From: Ammopiptanthus mongolicus
Lineage: Eukaryota; Streptophyta; Magnoliopsida; Fabales; Fabaceae
Direction: 5' to 3'
DNA: 64,000 nucleotides
NCBI GenBank assembly: GCA_039655645.1
Contig: CM077345.1
Span: forward strand, 26,922,913 to 26,986,912
The number at the start of each line of letters is the position of its first letter. Position 1 is the stretch's first letter. Under the pieces are notes generated by a model. That model had not been told where the DNA came from and made no database searches. It worked only from the letters and a program-made list of their open reading frames with translations. The position numbers were made by a program, and so were the translations under genes. This document shows, in pieces, positions 24,431 to 36,950 of this stretch.

Positions 24431-25225
24431 AGTTGTACATGTAGAGTAGGTGGTGATCCCTAGCTGATGTGGTTTTGAGGTTAGTTAATGTTGTAGTGAT
24501 CTCGAGAGATGGTTGTGGTTCTTGGTTGTGCGTGTTAACGTGATAGTTAGTTACTGTTCCCTCCTACTCACAACATAGGCTTCCCTCTCCGCATTGTGAG
24601 TTGTTTCCCTCCTCTCGTCACTATAACCTCTCACTGCTCCACAACCACCGTCCCACTGCTCCTTCTTCGCATTGTGAGTTGTTTTCGTCACTCACTTCAT
24701 ATTGTCAGAAACGAGGGTTCGCCGCTATTGTCTGGTCAAAAACAAGGGTTCCCATGAGCTTGTGAGTTGTTTCCCTCCCTCTTCAATGTGAGTTGCTTCT
24801 TTCTTCGTAGTGCTATTGGTATTATCGCATGAGCATTGAGCATGACCTTCATTTTTTAGATTCTCATGAGCTCGCGGCCCTATTATTGAGTTTGAGCCAC
24901 TCGCAAAACCATTGCCTTTTTCTCACTCATTCACTCACTGCAAGAGGATTTTTCGAGCAAGAGGAATTTTTTTGGGGTTGTGGATTTTTTTAACACCTAA
25001 GTTATATTATCTATTTTAAAAATTGAAGGACCGTTAAAAATGAATCACATGATCATTTCATTATCTAATAATTGTAATCCCCAGTCCATTTTAACAAGAT
25101 TAGTGTTGCTAATGAATTTTAGTCCATTTCTGGGATTCCTAATGTTGTGAGATCCATGTACACCTTCCATGTGCCTATTATAGCTCCCAACGGCGGTATG
25201 TAATTTCAGTTCTAGTTTATATAAC
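24431..25225. other. Unresolved stretch with repeated CATTGTGAGTTGTTT words
   Basis: No domain-bearing ORF. CATTGTGAGTTGTTT recurs at about 24593, 24668 and, in shortened form, near 24760 and 24783, in CT-rich surroundings. From about 25130 a short frame (VVRSMYTFHVPIIAPNGG) ends at GGTATGT, which looks like a splice donor; I cannot assign it to a gene. Confidence 0.35.
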
Positions 25226-25228
25226 TTA

Positions 25229-25619
25229 GGGTGCGTTTGATTTGCAAATAATTAAGGGACTGGACAACATAAAAATAATTGTTTCATGTTTGATTTGAAA
25301 AATGGTCACGGGACAGGACAAAAAATGGGGGTGAGGAACTTGACAAAAACCCAAAATCGTGTCTCTTACCAAACCATGAGACAACTTTTTGTCCCATGAA
25401 CATACTACCCTAAAAGACACAATTATCCTTACTTATTTAATACATATGTTCTCTATCTTATCTTTCTCCTATTTCCCCCATTTCTCTCTCTCCCATCTCT
25501 CACTTTATATATTATATTATCACAAGGGTATTGTAATAAATTTAACATTATTTTGTTTGTCCTGCACTGTTTTGTTTGTCCTCTCTAGTCCTTTACTCTT
25601 TTGCAAATCAAACACACCC
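25229..25619. mobile_element. Tourist-like (PIF/Harbinger) MITE, 391 bp
   Basis: Terminal inverted repeats GGGTGCGTTTGATTTGCAAA (25229-25248) and its complement with one mismatch (25600-25619), flanked by TTA on both sides (25226-25228 and 25620-25622). The TTA target duplication and the GGGTG(T)GTTTG terminus are characteristic of Tourist-like MITEs. There is no coding capacity; a PIF/Harbinger transposase from elsewhere would move it. Confidence 0.9.
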
Positions 25620-25622
25620 TTA

Positions 25623-26401
25623 CATTTTTATATTTGACTATTCGAATGTAATTTGATTCTAACTTGATTTAATTTTGATTTCATAGTACTTTTCTGACTG
25701 CAAATGGGACACATACTCAAATGATTAACTAACTGAACTCAAGCAAGGGTGGTGTTGCTATATTGTTATGAATTTTATCAAATAAAGTTACATGTTGAAT
25801 ATGGTTTCAATTGTCGCAAATACTGGTCTGGTTCTGTTTTCCTGCATCATTTAAAATGAACATTTCTTATGGATAATGTGCAAAGAATTTGTGTTTGCGG
25901 ATAACATTTTATTGACTATATAGAATAGGTCTCAGTTTTCCTTCTTAGCATATCCTTGTTCAACTAATATATTCAATGAATATATATAGTAATATGAGTT
26001 CTTCTGTTCTATTTTTCTTATTCTTGTAACTTAGTCAAATGATCTACGCATATATTAGTGAAAAAATCATCTAACTTTTGGTCAAATGATCTGCACATAT
26101 TTTTGTCTTTGTTTTACTTATGTAACTAGAAGTTATATATTAAGTGCTTAAAGTGGTTTGTATAGTTACTGTTTTAGTTTGCTTAAGCTTAAATTTGACT
26201 TTTTTTAATCTCTTTGTCATTTGCAGGTTCATGTGCTGGTTTGGTGGTTTTGGTGTAGTGATCATGAGTGGGAGTTCTATTCTTGTTGTTTGTGTAGCAG
26301 AATTGATTATTGAACTCCATATATTGTACTGAGTTGGTTAGGTTACTGTTAGTATATAGTTAGTTTTTTAGCTTTCCCTTTCTAGCGGATTGTATAAATA
26401 C
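25623..26401. other. Non-coding AT-rich flank
   Basis: Nothing recognisable as a gene. A polypyrimidine stretch with TTTGCAGG near 26219-26227 resembles a splice acceptor, and the frame after it (FMCWFGGFGVVIMSG) is short and unassigned. GATTGTATAAATACCCAGA just before 26406 contains a TATA-like word. Confidence 0.3.
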
Positions 26402-26406
26402 CCAGA

Positions 26407-26803
26407 TGTTGTGACTCAATCAAAGAAATAGGATCCAAGATCCTGCAATTAACCAAACAAAGTGAAACCAGTAAAATTGAAACCAATGTAACAGTGCCAA
26501 GAACTATCGCATGCAAGAAAGAATAAACAAATTATATCAATTAATAGAATTAAAGATGAAAGAGAAGAAAAGAAGAACATCGTGATTTGTTTACGCAGTT
26601 CAGAGATTAACTCCTACATCTGTGGGACAAGATCCGAGCTGAGAAATTCACTATGAAGATGAGAGTTACACCCTAGTGATCACTTCAAGAACTTGCTCAA
26701 CATTCATCAAGTTCTCAGCTCAACTCACTTGTGTTTTTCCACTCTCAATAACCTCTCCAATACAATACTCTCTCTCGGCTCTCTATTTCTAATGTGCTGA
26801 ATG

Positions 26804-26844
<41 letters not shown>

Positions 26845-27080
26845 CCAACCCCTAATTCCTGTGGCTTTATAACACAGCCCTCTAACCCAAGTTACAACAG
26901 AGAATTAGATACACATTAATCACAATAACTAACTCCTGTAACTGACTCCTTAACCGTTTCAACAGAAACTAGTAGGGGATAAGAGAAGCAGCAGTAACCG
27001 AAAGTTGTAGGACCTGAGATATTAGAATTGGGCCTGAATAAGAATAAAAGGCCAAGCACATTTGGACCATAAGATCAACA
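26407..27080 (-). repeat. 3' LTR of the Tork-type copia
   Basis: 674 bp, matching 31181-31886. It holds an (AT)n tract at about 26806-26840, about half as long as the one in the partner LTR. In element orientation AAGGTGGAGATT just before the LTR (27081 and above) is the probable polypurine tract. Confidence 0.95.
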
Positions 27081-27160
27081 AATCTCCACCTTGGTACAAA
27101 GTGACTTGGCATCTCAGCAATTAACCTCTCAGATCAGATCCTCTTGTCCAATTTCAATCA

Positions 27161-30100
27161 TCAATCAACATCCACTCTAAGCAAACTCAAGCAATGCTTG
27201 AACTTGCTAAGTGGAACTGGTTTTGTAAGCATGTCTGCAGGATTTTCATCAGTGTGAATCTTCATAATCTCCACTTCACCTCTATCCACCATGTCTTTGA
27301 TGAAATGTATCCGGATGTCTATATGCTTAGTTCTTTCATGATACATTTGGTTCTTGCATAAATGAATGGCAATTTGACTATCACTATGCAAACAGATAAA
27401 ATTCTGGTTTAATCCCAATTCAGTAACCAAATTTCTCAGCCAGATACCTTCCTTCACAGCATCAGTCAAGGCAACATATTCAGCCTCTGTGGTTGAGAGA
27501 GCCCCAATGTGCTGCAGTGAAGCCTTCCAACTTATTGTGTTGCCAAACAAAGTGAAGGCATAACCTGAAATCGATCTTCTTTTGTCTATATCCCCTACAT
27601 AATCAGAATCTGCATGCCCCTGGACAGGTTTAGCTGTTTCAATGCCTCTGCTATAGACCAAACCAGTAGATTGAGTCCCTTTCAAGTATCTTAGTATCCA
27701 TTTGACAGCTTGCCAATGATCTCTTCCAGGATTTCCTATGAATCGGCTAGTAAGGCTGACAGCATGAGAAATGTCAGGTCTTGAGCACACCATAGCATAC
27801 ATTATGCTACCTATGGCATTAGCATATGGAACTTGACTCATATTAGATTTTTCAGCTTGAGTAACAGGACTTTGAGCTGATGAAAGTCTAAAGTGTTAAG
27901 CCAAGGGAACACTTGTAGATTTTGCATCACTCAAATTGAATCTTCTCACCACCTTGCCAAGGTAACTTCTCTGTGACAAAATAAGCTTGCCCTTTTTCCT
28001 GCACCTATTAATCTCCATTCCCAGAATCCTTTTTGCTTCACCTAGATCTTTCATCTCAAATTCTTCTTTCAACAATTTCTTAAGAAGATCAATTGGAGAC
28101 ATGCTCTTAGAAGCCAATAGCATGTCATCAACATACAATAAAAGATACACATAGAGATCATTTGATATCCTTTTATAATAAACACAACAATCAGATTTGC
28201 ATCTATTAAACTTGTGCTTCAACATAAAAGAATCAAACTTTAAGTACCATTGTCTTGGTGATTGCTTTAAGCCATAGAGGGATTTCTTTTGGTTGCATAC
28301 CCAATTTTCCTTTCCTTCAACTTCAAACCCGATTGGTTGTTGCATGTAGATAGTTTCTTTAAGATCACCATGTAGGAAGGCAGTCTTAACATCCATTTGT
28401 TCCAATTCCATATCAAATTGAGTCACCATTGATAGAATTGCTCTAATGGAAGAGTGCTTTACAACAGGAGAGAAGATTTCATCATAATCCACACCCTCTC
28501 TTTGTGTAAATCCCTTGGCAACAAGCCTAGCCTTAAACCTTGGAGGTTCAACACCAGGTATGCCTTCCTTTCTCTTATAAATCCACTTGCTTCCCACTGT
28601 TTTAGTGCCCTCAGGTTTAGGAACCAGCACCCAAGTGTCATTCCTTTCTAGAGAGTTGAGTTCTTCAGTCATGGCCAACATCCATTCCTTGCTGTCACTG
28701 CATTTGACAGCTTCTGTGAAGTTCCTTGGTTCCTCATTGCTGACCTCCTCAGCCACCATTAAGGCATAGCTAATCATGTCATCATAGCCATACCTCTCTG
28801 GTGCTTTTATAGTTCTTCTTTCCCTGTCCCTAACAAGCTGGTAATCATCAGTGACAGCTTGTTCTTCATCTGAAGCATCTGAATCCTGCTGAGATTCTGC
28901 AGGAGTAGGTTGAGGAGTGTTATGCTGAGTTTCTTTGTTGCTTCTAGGCTCCACCTCGAGCTCAAACCTCTCTAAGTCCCTTTGATCAATGGACTGATCC
29001 TTAGGACTTCTTAGAGATTTGAAAAGCTCACTTTCATGAAAAGTAACATCTCTACTAATGATGCATTTCTTCCTTTCTAGACACCAAATCCGAAACCCCT
29101 TCACACCATTAGGATAACCAACAAAGTAACCCTTTTTGGCTCTAGGGACAAGCTTCCCTTCATTGACATAATAATAAGCCACACAACCAAAAACTTTTAA
29201 ATGATTGTAAGTAGCAGGCTTTCCTAACCAAAGTTCTTGAGGAGTCTTGAGGTTAACTGCTGTGGAAGGGCATAAATTAATCAAGTAGCAGGCTGTGTGA
29301 ACAGCTTCTCCCCAGAATTTGATAGGCATTCTTGTATAGGACAGCATGCACCTCATTCTCTCCAGAATTTTCTTGTTCATCCTCTCTGCCAACCCATTCT
29401 GCTGTGGAGTACCTCTCACTGTCTTGTGCCTGTGTATACCTTGCTGTTTGCAGTAGCTATCAAACTGATCATTGCAATATTCCAGCCCATTATCTGTCCT
29501 CAAATTCTTAACCTTCCTCTCAGTTCTGGTTTCAACTGATACCTTCCATTCCTTGAAAGCATTGAAGGCTTCATCCTTGCTTTTCAAGAGATAGATCCAA
29601 ACTCTCCTGCTGTAGTCATCCAGAAAAATGACAAAGAATCGATTCCCTCCATGTGAACTGACTCTAGCTGGACCCCAAAGATCACTATGAACATAATCAA
29701 GCAAACGCTTTGTGTTATGCACACCAGTAGCAAACTTCACTCTATGCATCTTGCCAAACACACAATGCTCACAAAAATTTAGACTTGTGACCTTGTCTCC
29801 ACCTAGAACACCAAGCTTACCAAGAATCTGCATACCTCTGAAGCTAACATGTCCCAACCTTTGATGCCAAAGACTGGTTTTGTTGGAGACAGCAGCTTCA
29901 GTGACAGGACTAGCAGATCCAATAACATTTGAAGAGCTGCCAGTTATAACATGACCTTTCAAGGTGTAGATACCATGATCTCTTGTGCCTTTCATGACCA
30001 CCATAGATCCTTTTGTGACCTTTAACACACCATTCTCTGCTTTGTAGGAACAGCCCGATTCTTCAAGCATGCCAAGTGAGATCAAATTCCTTTTTAACTC

Positions 30101-31141
30101 AGGAACATGTCTCACTTCTGATAGAATCCTCTCAGACCCATCTTCTAACCGAATCTTGATAGCTCCAGTTCCCACAACCTTGCATATAGTGTTGTTTCCC
30201 ATGACTACCTTTCCACCATCAGTGCACCTATATCCAAGGAACCATTCTTTGATAGGGGACATATGGAAAGAACATCCCGAATCAAGAACCCAATCCTCCT
30301 TTGTGATAGTTGTAGTAGCCATCAATACCTCAGCACTTTCATAACCCTCTGATGCTATGGAAACACTTCCCACATCATCATTGTTATCGTTCTTCTTCTT
30401 GAACTTTCGATCAGGACAATCCTTTTTAAAATGCCCTTCTTTCTTGCATATGAAGCACTTGTACTTGGACTTATCCTTATCCTTACCCTGCTTGTTCTTG
30501 TTTTTCTGTTTGGAACCCTTCTTTTCAGTCTTGCCTTTGATGAACAGACCCTCACCACTGCTTTCTCCCTTGCATTCGGTCTTCCTTTTCAATTCTTTTG
30601 AAATCAGTGCAGATTGCACATCTTCCAGAGACAGAAAGTCTTTCCCATACAATAAGGTGTCAGAAAGATTCTCATAAGAATTAGGAAGGGAACTGACCAG
30701 AAGAAGAGCTTGATCCTCATCATCAATCTTTACATCTAAGTTCTCCAAATCATTGACAATTTTGTTGAACTCATCAATGTGATCTTCGATTGGCCTCCCA
30801 GCTTGCATCTTGAAGGTGTACAGCCTTTGTTTCAAGTAAAGTCTGTTGGCTAGAGATTTTGTCATGTACAAAGTTTCTAACTTCAACCAGATAGCCGCAG
30901 CAGTAGTCTCCTTTGATACCTCCCTCAGAGGCTTATCTCCCAGACTCAGAATGATGGCACTGTGTGCCTTCTCAATGATGGCTTGCTTCTCTGGATCTGA
31001 GAGTGTCTCGGGCAGGCTTGCAATTCCCAAAAGTGCACCTGCGAGCCCTTGTTGCACTAACAAGGCTTTCATCTTGAGGCGCCACAGGCTGAAGTCGTTC
31101 TTCCCTGTGAATTTCTCCATATCAAATTTCGTTGATGCCAT
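27161..31141 (-). pseudogene. Tork-type gag-pol polyprotein, 1,326 codons with one internal stop
   Basis: I place the start at the ATG at 31141, giving MASTKFDMEKF; an upstream in-frame GTG is less likely. In order: gag to about residue 200; CCHC knuckle at about 229-242 (CFICKKEGHFKKDC); protease DSGCSFHM at about 287; pre-integrase LWHQRLGHVSF; integrase with HSDLWGPARV, FLDDYSRRVWIYLL and RTDNGLEY; RT with the catalytic YVDDMLLA; RNase H with ALSTTEAEYVALTDAV and HIDIRIHFIKD. At codon 1082 (27896-27898) a TAA stands where CAA (glutamine) is expected; the same frame continues 245 codons to its natural end at 27161. The protein packages, copies and inserts element RNA. The stop removes RNase H unless read through. 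Confidence 0.93.
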
Positions 31142-31166
31142 TTCTCCTTCAAGAATCACAAAACTG

Positions 31167-31178
31167 GCTCTGATACCA
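31167..31178 (-). promoter_or_regulatory. Primer binding site of the Tork-type copia
   Basis: Reads TGGTATCAGAGC on the minus strand, two bases inside the 5' LTR, complementary to initiator methionine tRNA. The gag start codon lies only about 25 bases further on, so the leader is unusually short. Confidence 0.93.
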
Positions 31179-31180
31179 GT

Positions 31181-31577
31181 TGTTGTGACTCAATCAAAGA
31201 AATAGGATCCAAGATCCTGCAATTAACCAAACAAAGTGAAACCAGTAAAACTGAAACCAATGTAACAGTGCCAAGAACTATCGCATGCAAGAAAGAATGA
31301 ACTAATTATATCAATTAACAGAATTAAAGATGAAAGAGAAGGAAAGAAGAACACCGTGATTTGTTTATGCAGTTCAGAGATTAACTCCTACATCTGCGGG
31401 ACAGGATCCGAGCTGAGAAATTCACTATGAAGATGAGAGTTACACCCTAGTGATCACTTCAAGAACTTGCTCAACATTCATCAAGTTCTCAGCTCAACTC
31501 ACTTGTGTTTTTCCACTCTCAATAACCTCTCCAATACAATACTCTCTCTCGGCTCTCTATTTCTAATGTGCTGAATG

Positions 31578-31647
<70 letters not shown>

Positions 31648-31886
31648 TTACCAACCCCTAATTCCTGTGGCTTTATAACACAGCCCTCTAACCCAAGTTA
31701 CAACAGAGAATTAGATACACATTAATCACAATAACTAACTCCTATAACTGACTCCTTAACCGTTTCAACAGAAACTAGGAGGGGATAAGAGAAGCAGCAG
31801 TAACCGAAAGCTATAGGACCTGAGATATTAGAATTGGGCCTGAATAAGAATAAAAGGCCAAGCACATTTGGACCATAAGATCAACA
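31181..31886 (-). repeat. 5' LTR of the Tork-type copia
   Basis: 706 bp. The extra 32 bases compared with the partner LTR come mostly from the longer (AT)n tract at about 31581-31645. Element transcription should start in this LTR and run leftwards. Confidence 0.95.
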
Positions 31887-31891
31887 CCAGA

Positions 31892-34828
31892 CATAGACAT
31901 TGTATCATTTAGATTGTTCAATATTAGTTTATGGAGTTTTATCAATAAAAAAATATCAGTTTATGGAGTATATGTATTGGTTTCTACTATGGTGTATATA
32001 TTTATTGGTTTATCAGATTTATGATATGGTATATATGTACTGGTCTTTGCTGAATGCAGGGGGGATTTGGAGAAAACAATGTAAATAATAATAATAAAAA
32101 GGGAATAAATAGCTCTTCTATGAAGAAACGCTATCTTGGGATAGACTATAAGACAATGCTTCCTTGAAATAAGAATTAAGTGTTATCTTAGGCGACTTAA
32201 GATAGCACTTCTTCAAAGAAACGCTATCTTTACTTAGATCCTTTAATAACAGCAGAATAGATATGGGTTTTAAAGGCTCTTAAAGGGAATAAAAAAGGCT
32301 ATTAAAAGTCTTTTCTATTGTAGTGTTTGGTAAGGGACAATGGGTGATGCTATGGTGCACTTTTTAAAACATGGTGCACTCATACACCATTTTACCAACT
32401 AATATTGACCAATGGAAACGACATGCTGGCTTCAGCTTTACAAGTTTTTTGGGCAATGGGTCAAAGCAAATTTACAGTTATGTATTTGCATCGCTTGCTT
32501 CCCATATTTGCATCGCTTTACAATTTTTTTTTTGCATCAGGTCAAGACTGAGTGAAAGTGGTGAACTGATCCATGTACGATACTGCCAGTCTGTCACTAC
32601 AAAAGTCATGATACAGCTTGCTTAAACTATTAATGCATGAGTTTTATTTTTGACAACATAATGCATGAGTTTTTACCTTTTCTTTTCCACACAAAGTGTT
32701 ATAGTAATATTTCAATTTAGAAGTTTCTAAATTAACTTATTTTTTATTGTTATGCCATTAACATAAAAAATATTAAAATATCTTAATACAATGAGTTTAA
32801 AACATGAATGAATTAAACGATTCTATTATTGGAGAAGGAAAACATGTTTTCTCGGACAATACTAATTGCTCTTTTTTTTATTAGGGAAACAAAAAAAAAT
32901 TAAGTGCAAAAAAATACTTCAAGAAAATATGTACAAATATAATAAAATACATGACTAAACTATAAATACAAAAAGAAAGAATACATTTGACCCAAAAAAT
33001 TCTTTGACTTGGTCAAACTATACATACCCAGTGTATGCCTATTATTGGCTACAAGTGGAGGTGCAACATTGCACCAGATTTTGTAAGGTGTAACTTAGAC
33101 TAAACTGAACTAAAGGCACTTTTGTAAAAGTAAAGTTGTCTCCCCTCCAAATAAGGTAAAAGGTGAAGATATTTTACATAAAGGTGATAGTGACATGTGG
33201 ATGGAGCTAGATATTCATGGATCACTCCCAGCTTCGGGCCCGCAAAATCCCAGCGCCGAATCTAAAACCAGAAATTTAGCGATCCCGATAATATTTTTTC
33301 TGGCTTTGTTCCAAAACAGCAGATAAAACTTAAAAGACCACTTTATGGAAAATTAGGGTAAAAATTTCGAATTCCATGAAAGAGTCTAGATATTAACTTT
33401 CAGTTATTAATTTTAATTAGCCAAATTGTGTTATCAGTTGATTTATTCACGACAGACAGATAAAGTTAACAGATAAAGATTTGGGGTTACATCGATTATC
33501 GTTTGGGGATATCCTTATATACAAAAAAATATATATTCAATGCCACAATAATATATGGTAGCAAATCTTGTGCGAGACGTCATGCATCAAAGAAAGTATG
33601 AAATTTATTGTTTGGAAAAAAGTTCAGAGATGGTTTGAGATAAATAAGAAAATTGGATAGAGAATTTTGGATATTATTTGCACAAGTAAAGGTTCGAGAG
33701 CTAAATTCGAAAATAAATTCTGATATGAAAGATAAATTGGATACTTAAAGAATTGATCCTAATCTATGGTAAAGGACTAAAGGGGTGTCTAAGATAAGAT
33801 AAACAATTTAATAATAGATAAAAGAAGAGAAATGTAGGTGGAAAGAACCTGTGTTAGTGCTAAACTTGGATTCCAATAGGCTTAGAAGCCACACGGGTGT
33901 TGAAAATGTTTGAGAAGACATTACTTATTTTTTTCAATTGGAAAATTAATTATTTTTTCATTTTTGTTGTCATATAGTAAGGGGGAAGAGAGAGAAAAAT
34001 AAAAACAAAAATTTTATAAAACAAATTTTATAAATATTAACCAAGTTCATTAATAAAACTTTTGCGCTACTCCATATGACCATGTGATAAGAAAAAAAAA
34101 ATTGAGAGTATCTATATCCCAAATAACTAAGAAGCAAAACACATTTGTCATCAAACCATTATATTTAATTCAAGCCATAAAATACAAGATGTTTACTTCG
34201 CATAATTATAATTTCCTAATTATCATAATACAATAAATTCAACATTTGGGGTACAGTTTCATAAAATGGTAACTTTCTATAAATAAGTATTAAAAAAAAT
34301 CATGGATATGTCGATAGGGTGGTTAACTTTCTATAAAATGGTAACTTTCTATAAATAATTATTCAAAAAAGTTTCGTAAATGAAAAATGTGAATTGGGGA
34401 CCATTTGTGTTTGTGAAGATAAAATTTCCACGCGTTAATATATGAGTGGCAATTAATTACGTATAATAGTGGCAAGTTAATGTGGTGGTCAATGGAACTT
34501 TGGTCATATGTGGATTGTAGTGTCGCTCGGGTTGGAGACTGTCTTGCGCGCTGTGTTTCGTACGTTTACGTAAATGGACGAAACGCAACGCAACACGGTA
34601 AGGAGAAAGGAGCAGCCACTGCTAGCGAATAGCGATAGCGAGAGTAGTGAAGAGACGAGTTGCATTTATTTCACTAATAAAATCTTTATAAGACTAATTT
34701 TACGTGGGATCCATTCAATAGAAAATAAATTTTTATGATTTAATGGATCTAACATTATATTCAACTAATAATAAAAAATATATTAAAAAGAATATGTTAA
34801 AAAATATGTTGTTTCAATAAAAAAAAAA
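31892..34828. other. AT-rich intergenic sequence with a possible CACTA end
   Basis: No supported gene. AAGAAACGCTATCTT occurs at 32122 and in variant form at 32217, and the block closes TTTTCTATTGTAGTG at 32311-32325, which would be a CACTA terminus (CACTACAATAGAAAA inverted); no partner end was found. ATGGTGCAC repeats at 32351 and 32372. Direct repeats of TGGTAACTTTCTATAAATAA lie at about 34266 and 34338. The rest is featureless. Confidence 0.35.
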
Positions 34829-35010
34829 GATTTAATTGATATATATTATCAGTATAAAGATTTTTTATACAGACAACCAATCATAAATTGCCACATAAGC
34901 TAACGTGTTTGGCTCTTATCCTAACTACCTTAAAAATCACACACATCATGATTTTTGATTGGTTGTCAGTGTAAAAAACTTTACACTGACAGTGTATAAC
35001 AATTAAACTC
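34829..35010. mobile_element. MITE with 55-bp terminal inverted repeats
   Basis: Arms 34829-34883 and 34956-35010 are inverted copies at about 80-85% identity, both holding TTTAATTG, TCAGT(A/G)TAAAG and GACAACCAATCA. The 72-base centre shows nothing. Sequences with the same ACACTGTCAGTGTAAA arms are common near legume genes, so the family is probably legume MITE; the superfamily is not clear and I see no convincing target duplication in the A-rich flanks. Confidence 0.8.
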
Positions 35011-35039
35011 TAAAAAAAAAATGTGTTGTCAACATTTCT

Positions 35040-35040
35040 C

Positions 35041-35080
<40 letters not shown>

Positions 35081-35821
35081 AGAATAACATACTCTTTAAA
35101 GCACTTTTTTTAACACATTCTCTATTATTAAGTGTATTTTACAAGAGCCCCACTAAACCAGATACCCACTCTCTATCCGGTGAGTCTTATTAAAAAGAGT
35201 TGTATTATTTGAACATCAAAGTATGGATATTGTATATGACATTGGGATGGAGATCTTTTGTCTCAATTTTCTATTTCATTCTCTATCCTCTATCAATAAC
35301 AATTTGACACTTAAGAAATTAAAATCACAACTTATTAATATTTGTGCTCATTCCCAATATTTGATTGATGAGGAATACCGAGATACTATTTTTTAGAACA
35401 GTAAATTTTTATCCGTGACACTGTATTTGTTTGTCTCTCTCATTTATTTTTTATCTTCTTATATATATATATACATCTAAGAAATACACAAAAAAACAAA
35501 GGAACAGAATATGACGTCCACTTACGGATGTTCAAAAACTTTTACTCCATTAAAAATCCTTCCAATAAAAAGTATGTTTGTTAAAAGTGTGGTAAAGAGT
35601 ATCTTTCTAACATCCTATTATTATTATTATTATTATTGTTATTATTATTATTAGTAGTAGTAGGATCATGCTATTCTTATGATATTGGTTAAGTTTTTTA
35701 TAGAAAATAATTTTTTATTAAAAAGATAAGTATATAATTCCTTGAAATATAGAATATATTAATTTTTAAAATAAATTTTATTTTTTGATTTTTTAATCAA
35801 TATTATTAAGACATAGATTAG

Positions 35822-35864
<43 letters not shown>

Positions 35865-35868
35865 GTTT
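35040..35868. repeat. Three (TTA)n microsatellites
   Basis: Trinucleotide runs at about 35040-35080, 35620-35655 (with an interruption, then AGT units) and 35822-35864. Between them is AT-rich sequence without genes. The apparent minus-strand ORF with an isoleucine or asparagine run at 35759-36052 is this repeat translated. Confidence 0.9.
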
Positions 35869-35879
35869 TGATTTTTTGA

Positions 35880-36130
35880 TTTAGCAATTGAAAAGTGCTT
35901 TGCGGGGGCAAAGATTCCTCTCCTTGTTGTTGTTGCTTTGGACCATATACACTGACACACACACACACCCCTGCTAATAGACAACACAAGTGGGTCCCAT
36001 TCACTTTCCTCTTCTCCTCTCCCGTCTCACTCTCCACGCTCCTCTGCTCCAACTTTCTCCCTACACGTGCACTGCCTCTTCCATTTCTCCCGATTTCTCA
36101 TTCTCTCTCTCTTGAATCGCGTGCAATAAA
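35880..36130 (+). promoter_or_regulatory. CT-rich stretch resembling a plant promoter and 5' leader
   Basis: Unlike its AT-rich surroundings, this block is C/T-rich (CTTTCCTCTTCTCCTCTCCC near 36004, CTCATTCTCTCTCTCTT near 36097), carries (AC)n near 35958 and a GTGGGTCCC word near 35991. Pyrimidine patches of this kind mark plant core promoters and leaders. No coding exon is recognised downstream; an (AT)n run follows at 36186-36218. Confidence 0.3.
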
Positions 36131-36178
36131 TTATGGTTTATTGCTTCAATACTGTATTTCTATTTTACTTCGAAGAAT

Positions 36179-36218
<40 letters not shown>

Positions 36219-36219
<1 letters not shown>

Positions 36220-36950
36220 GGATAGATTAATATATATTTGTTCAGGTGGAAGGGATTTGAATTTCTTAGACATGTTTTAAACCCTAAAATTATGAGTATA
36301 AAAAAAAAATATTATTAGAAAAGATCTCCATTTAAATATTTAATAATATTCGAGAAATTAGTCTCTAAAATCTTATCTATTGGATGGAAATATGTAATGA
36401 TACTCTCCAAAATCAATGTATATGAACTCAATATATATAATGTAGTTGTTACTGCTGTCAGGTTTTTATTAATTAAAACATTTGATGAATAATCAAACGT
36501 TTCTCATTATTAATTTTTGTAATAATTATATTAAATGTAATTAAGAATAAGAAGTGTTTGATAATTTTTTTCAAAATAGGGATACTCCAACAAAATCTGA
36601 GTACTGGACTAATGTTTATAATTCATTCCATGACAATAATTTTAACTTATTTAAATGATTGACCAATAAGGTCAAACATAATGGGTAGATAGTTGGGTTT
36701 CTTAATCATGTTGTCAGAGCTTCGATTCCTGTCATGTGTATAAAAAATGCCTTGTTGGAAAGACAAAACTCATTTAGGTGATCACTATGCCTCGAAAATG
36801 ATTATCCTTTATTTTGCCTTTAACATTCATAACGGTATTAAATATGCTATCAATAATTTTTCACCGTATGCATCACATCAAGATTGTGTTTCAATAAATT
36901 ATGTTTCCGATATGAAAGATCCTAAAAGATTATTCTTTTTGTCCAATTAT
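36219..36950. other. AT-rich sequence without recognised genes
   Basis: Nothing supported. The plus-strand ORF at 36747-36977 overlaps the decaying end of the TNP2 fragment and is not itself a gene. Confidence 0.35.

Larger units (their letters stand above)
26407..31886 (-). mobile_element. Near-complete Ty1/copia Tork-type retrotransposon, 5.48 kb
   Basis: Complete element with two LTRs (26407-27080 and 31181-31886), a primer binding site, one gag-pol frame and a 5-bp target duplication CCAGA at 26402-26406 and 31887-31891. The LTRs open TGTTGTGACTC and close GATCAACA. By eye they differ by about a dozen substitutions outside the AT microsatellite, so the insertion is recent compared with its neighbours. 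The gag start (MASTKFDMEKFTGKNDFSLW) and pol layout match the Tork/Tnt1 lineage. The only lesion seen in the coding frame is one stop codon between RT and RNase H. Confidence 0.95.

Noticed and set aside
24431..26401. Split host gene with splice-like sites at about 25195 and 26225
   Set aside because: Candidate exons are short, share no recognisable domain and are not linked by a consistent frame.
32311..32606. TTTTCTATTGTAGTG and CACTACAAAAG as a pair of CACTA ends
   Set aside because: They face away from each other and the intervening sequence has no subterminal repeats; only the first was kept, as a low-confidence remark.
35759..36052. Minus-strand ORF with a long isoleucine run
   Set aside because: Translation of a (TTA)n microsatellite.
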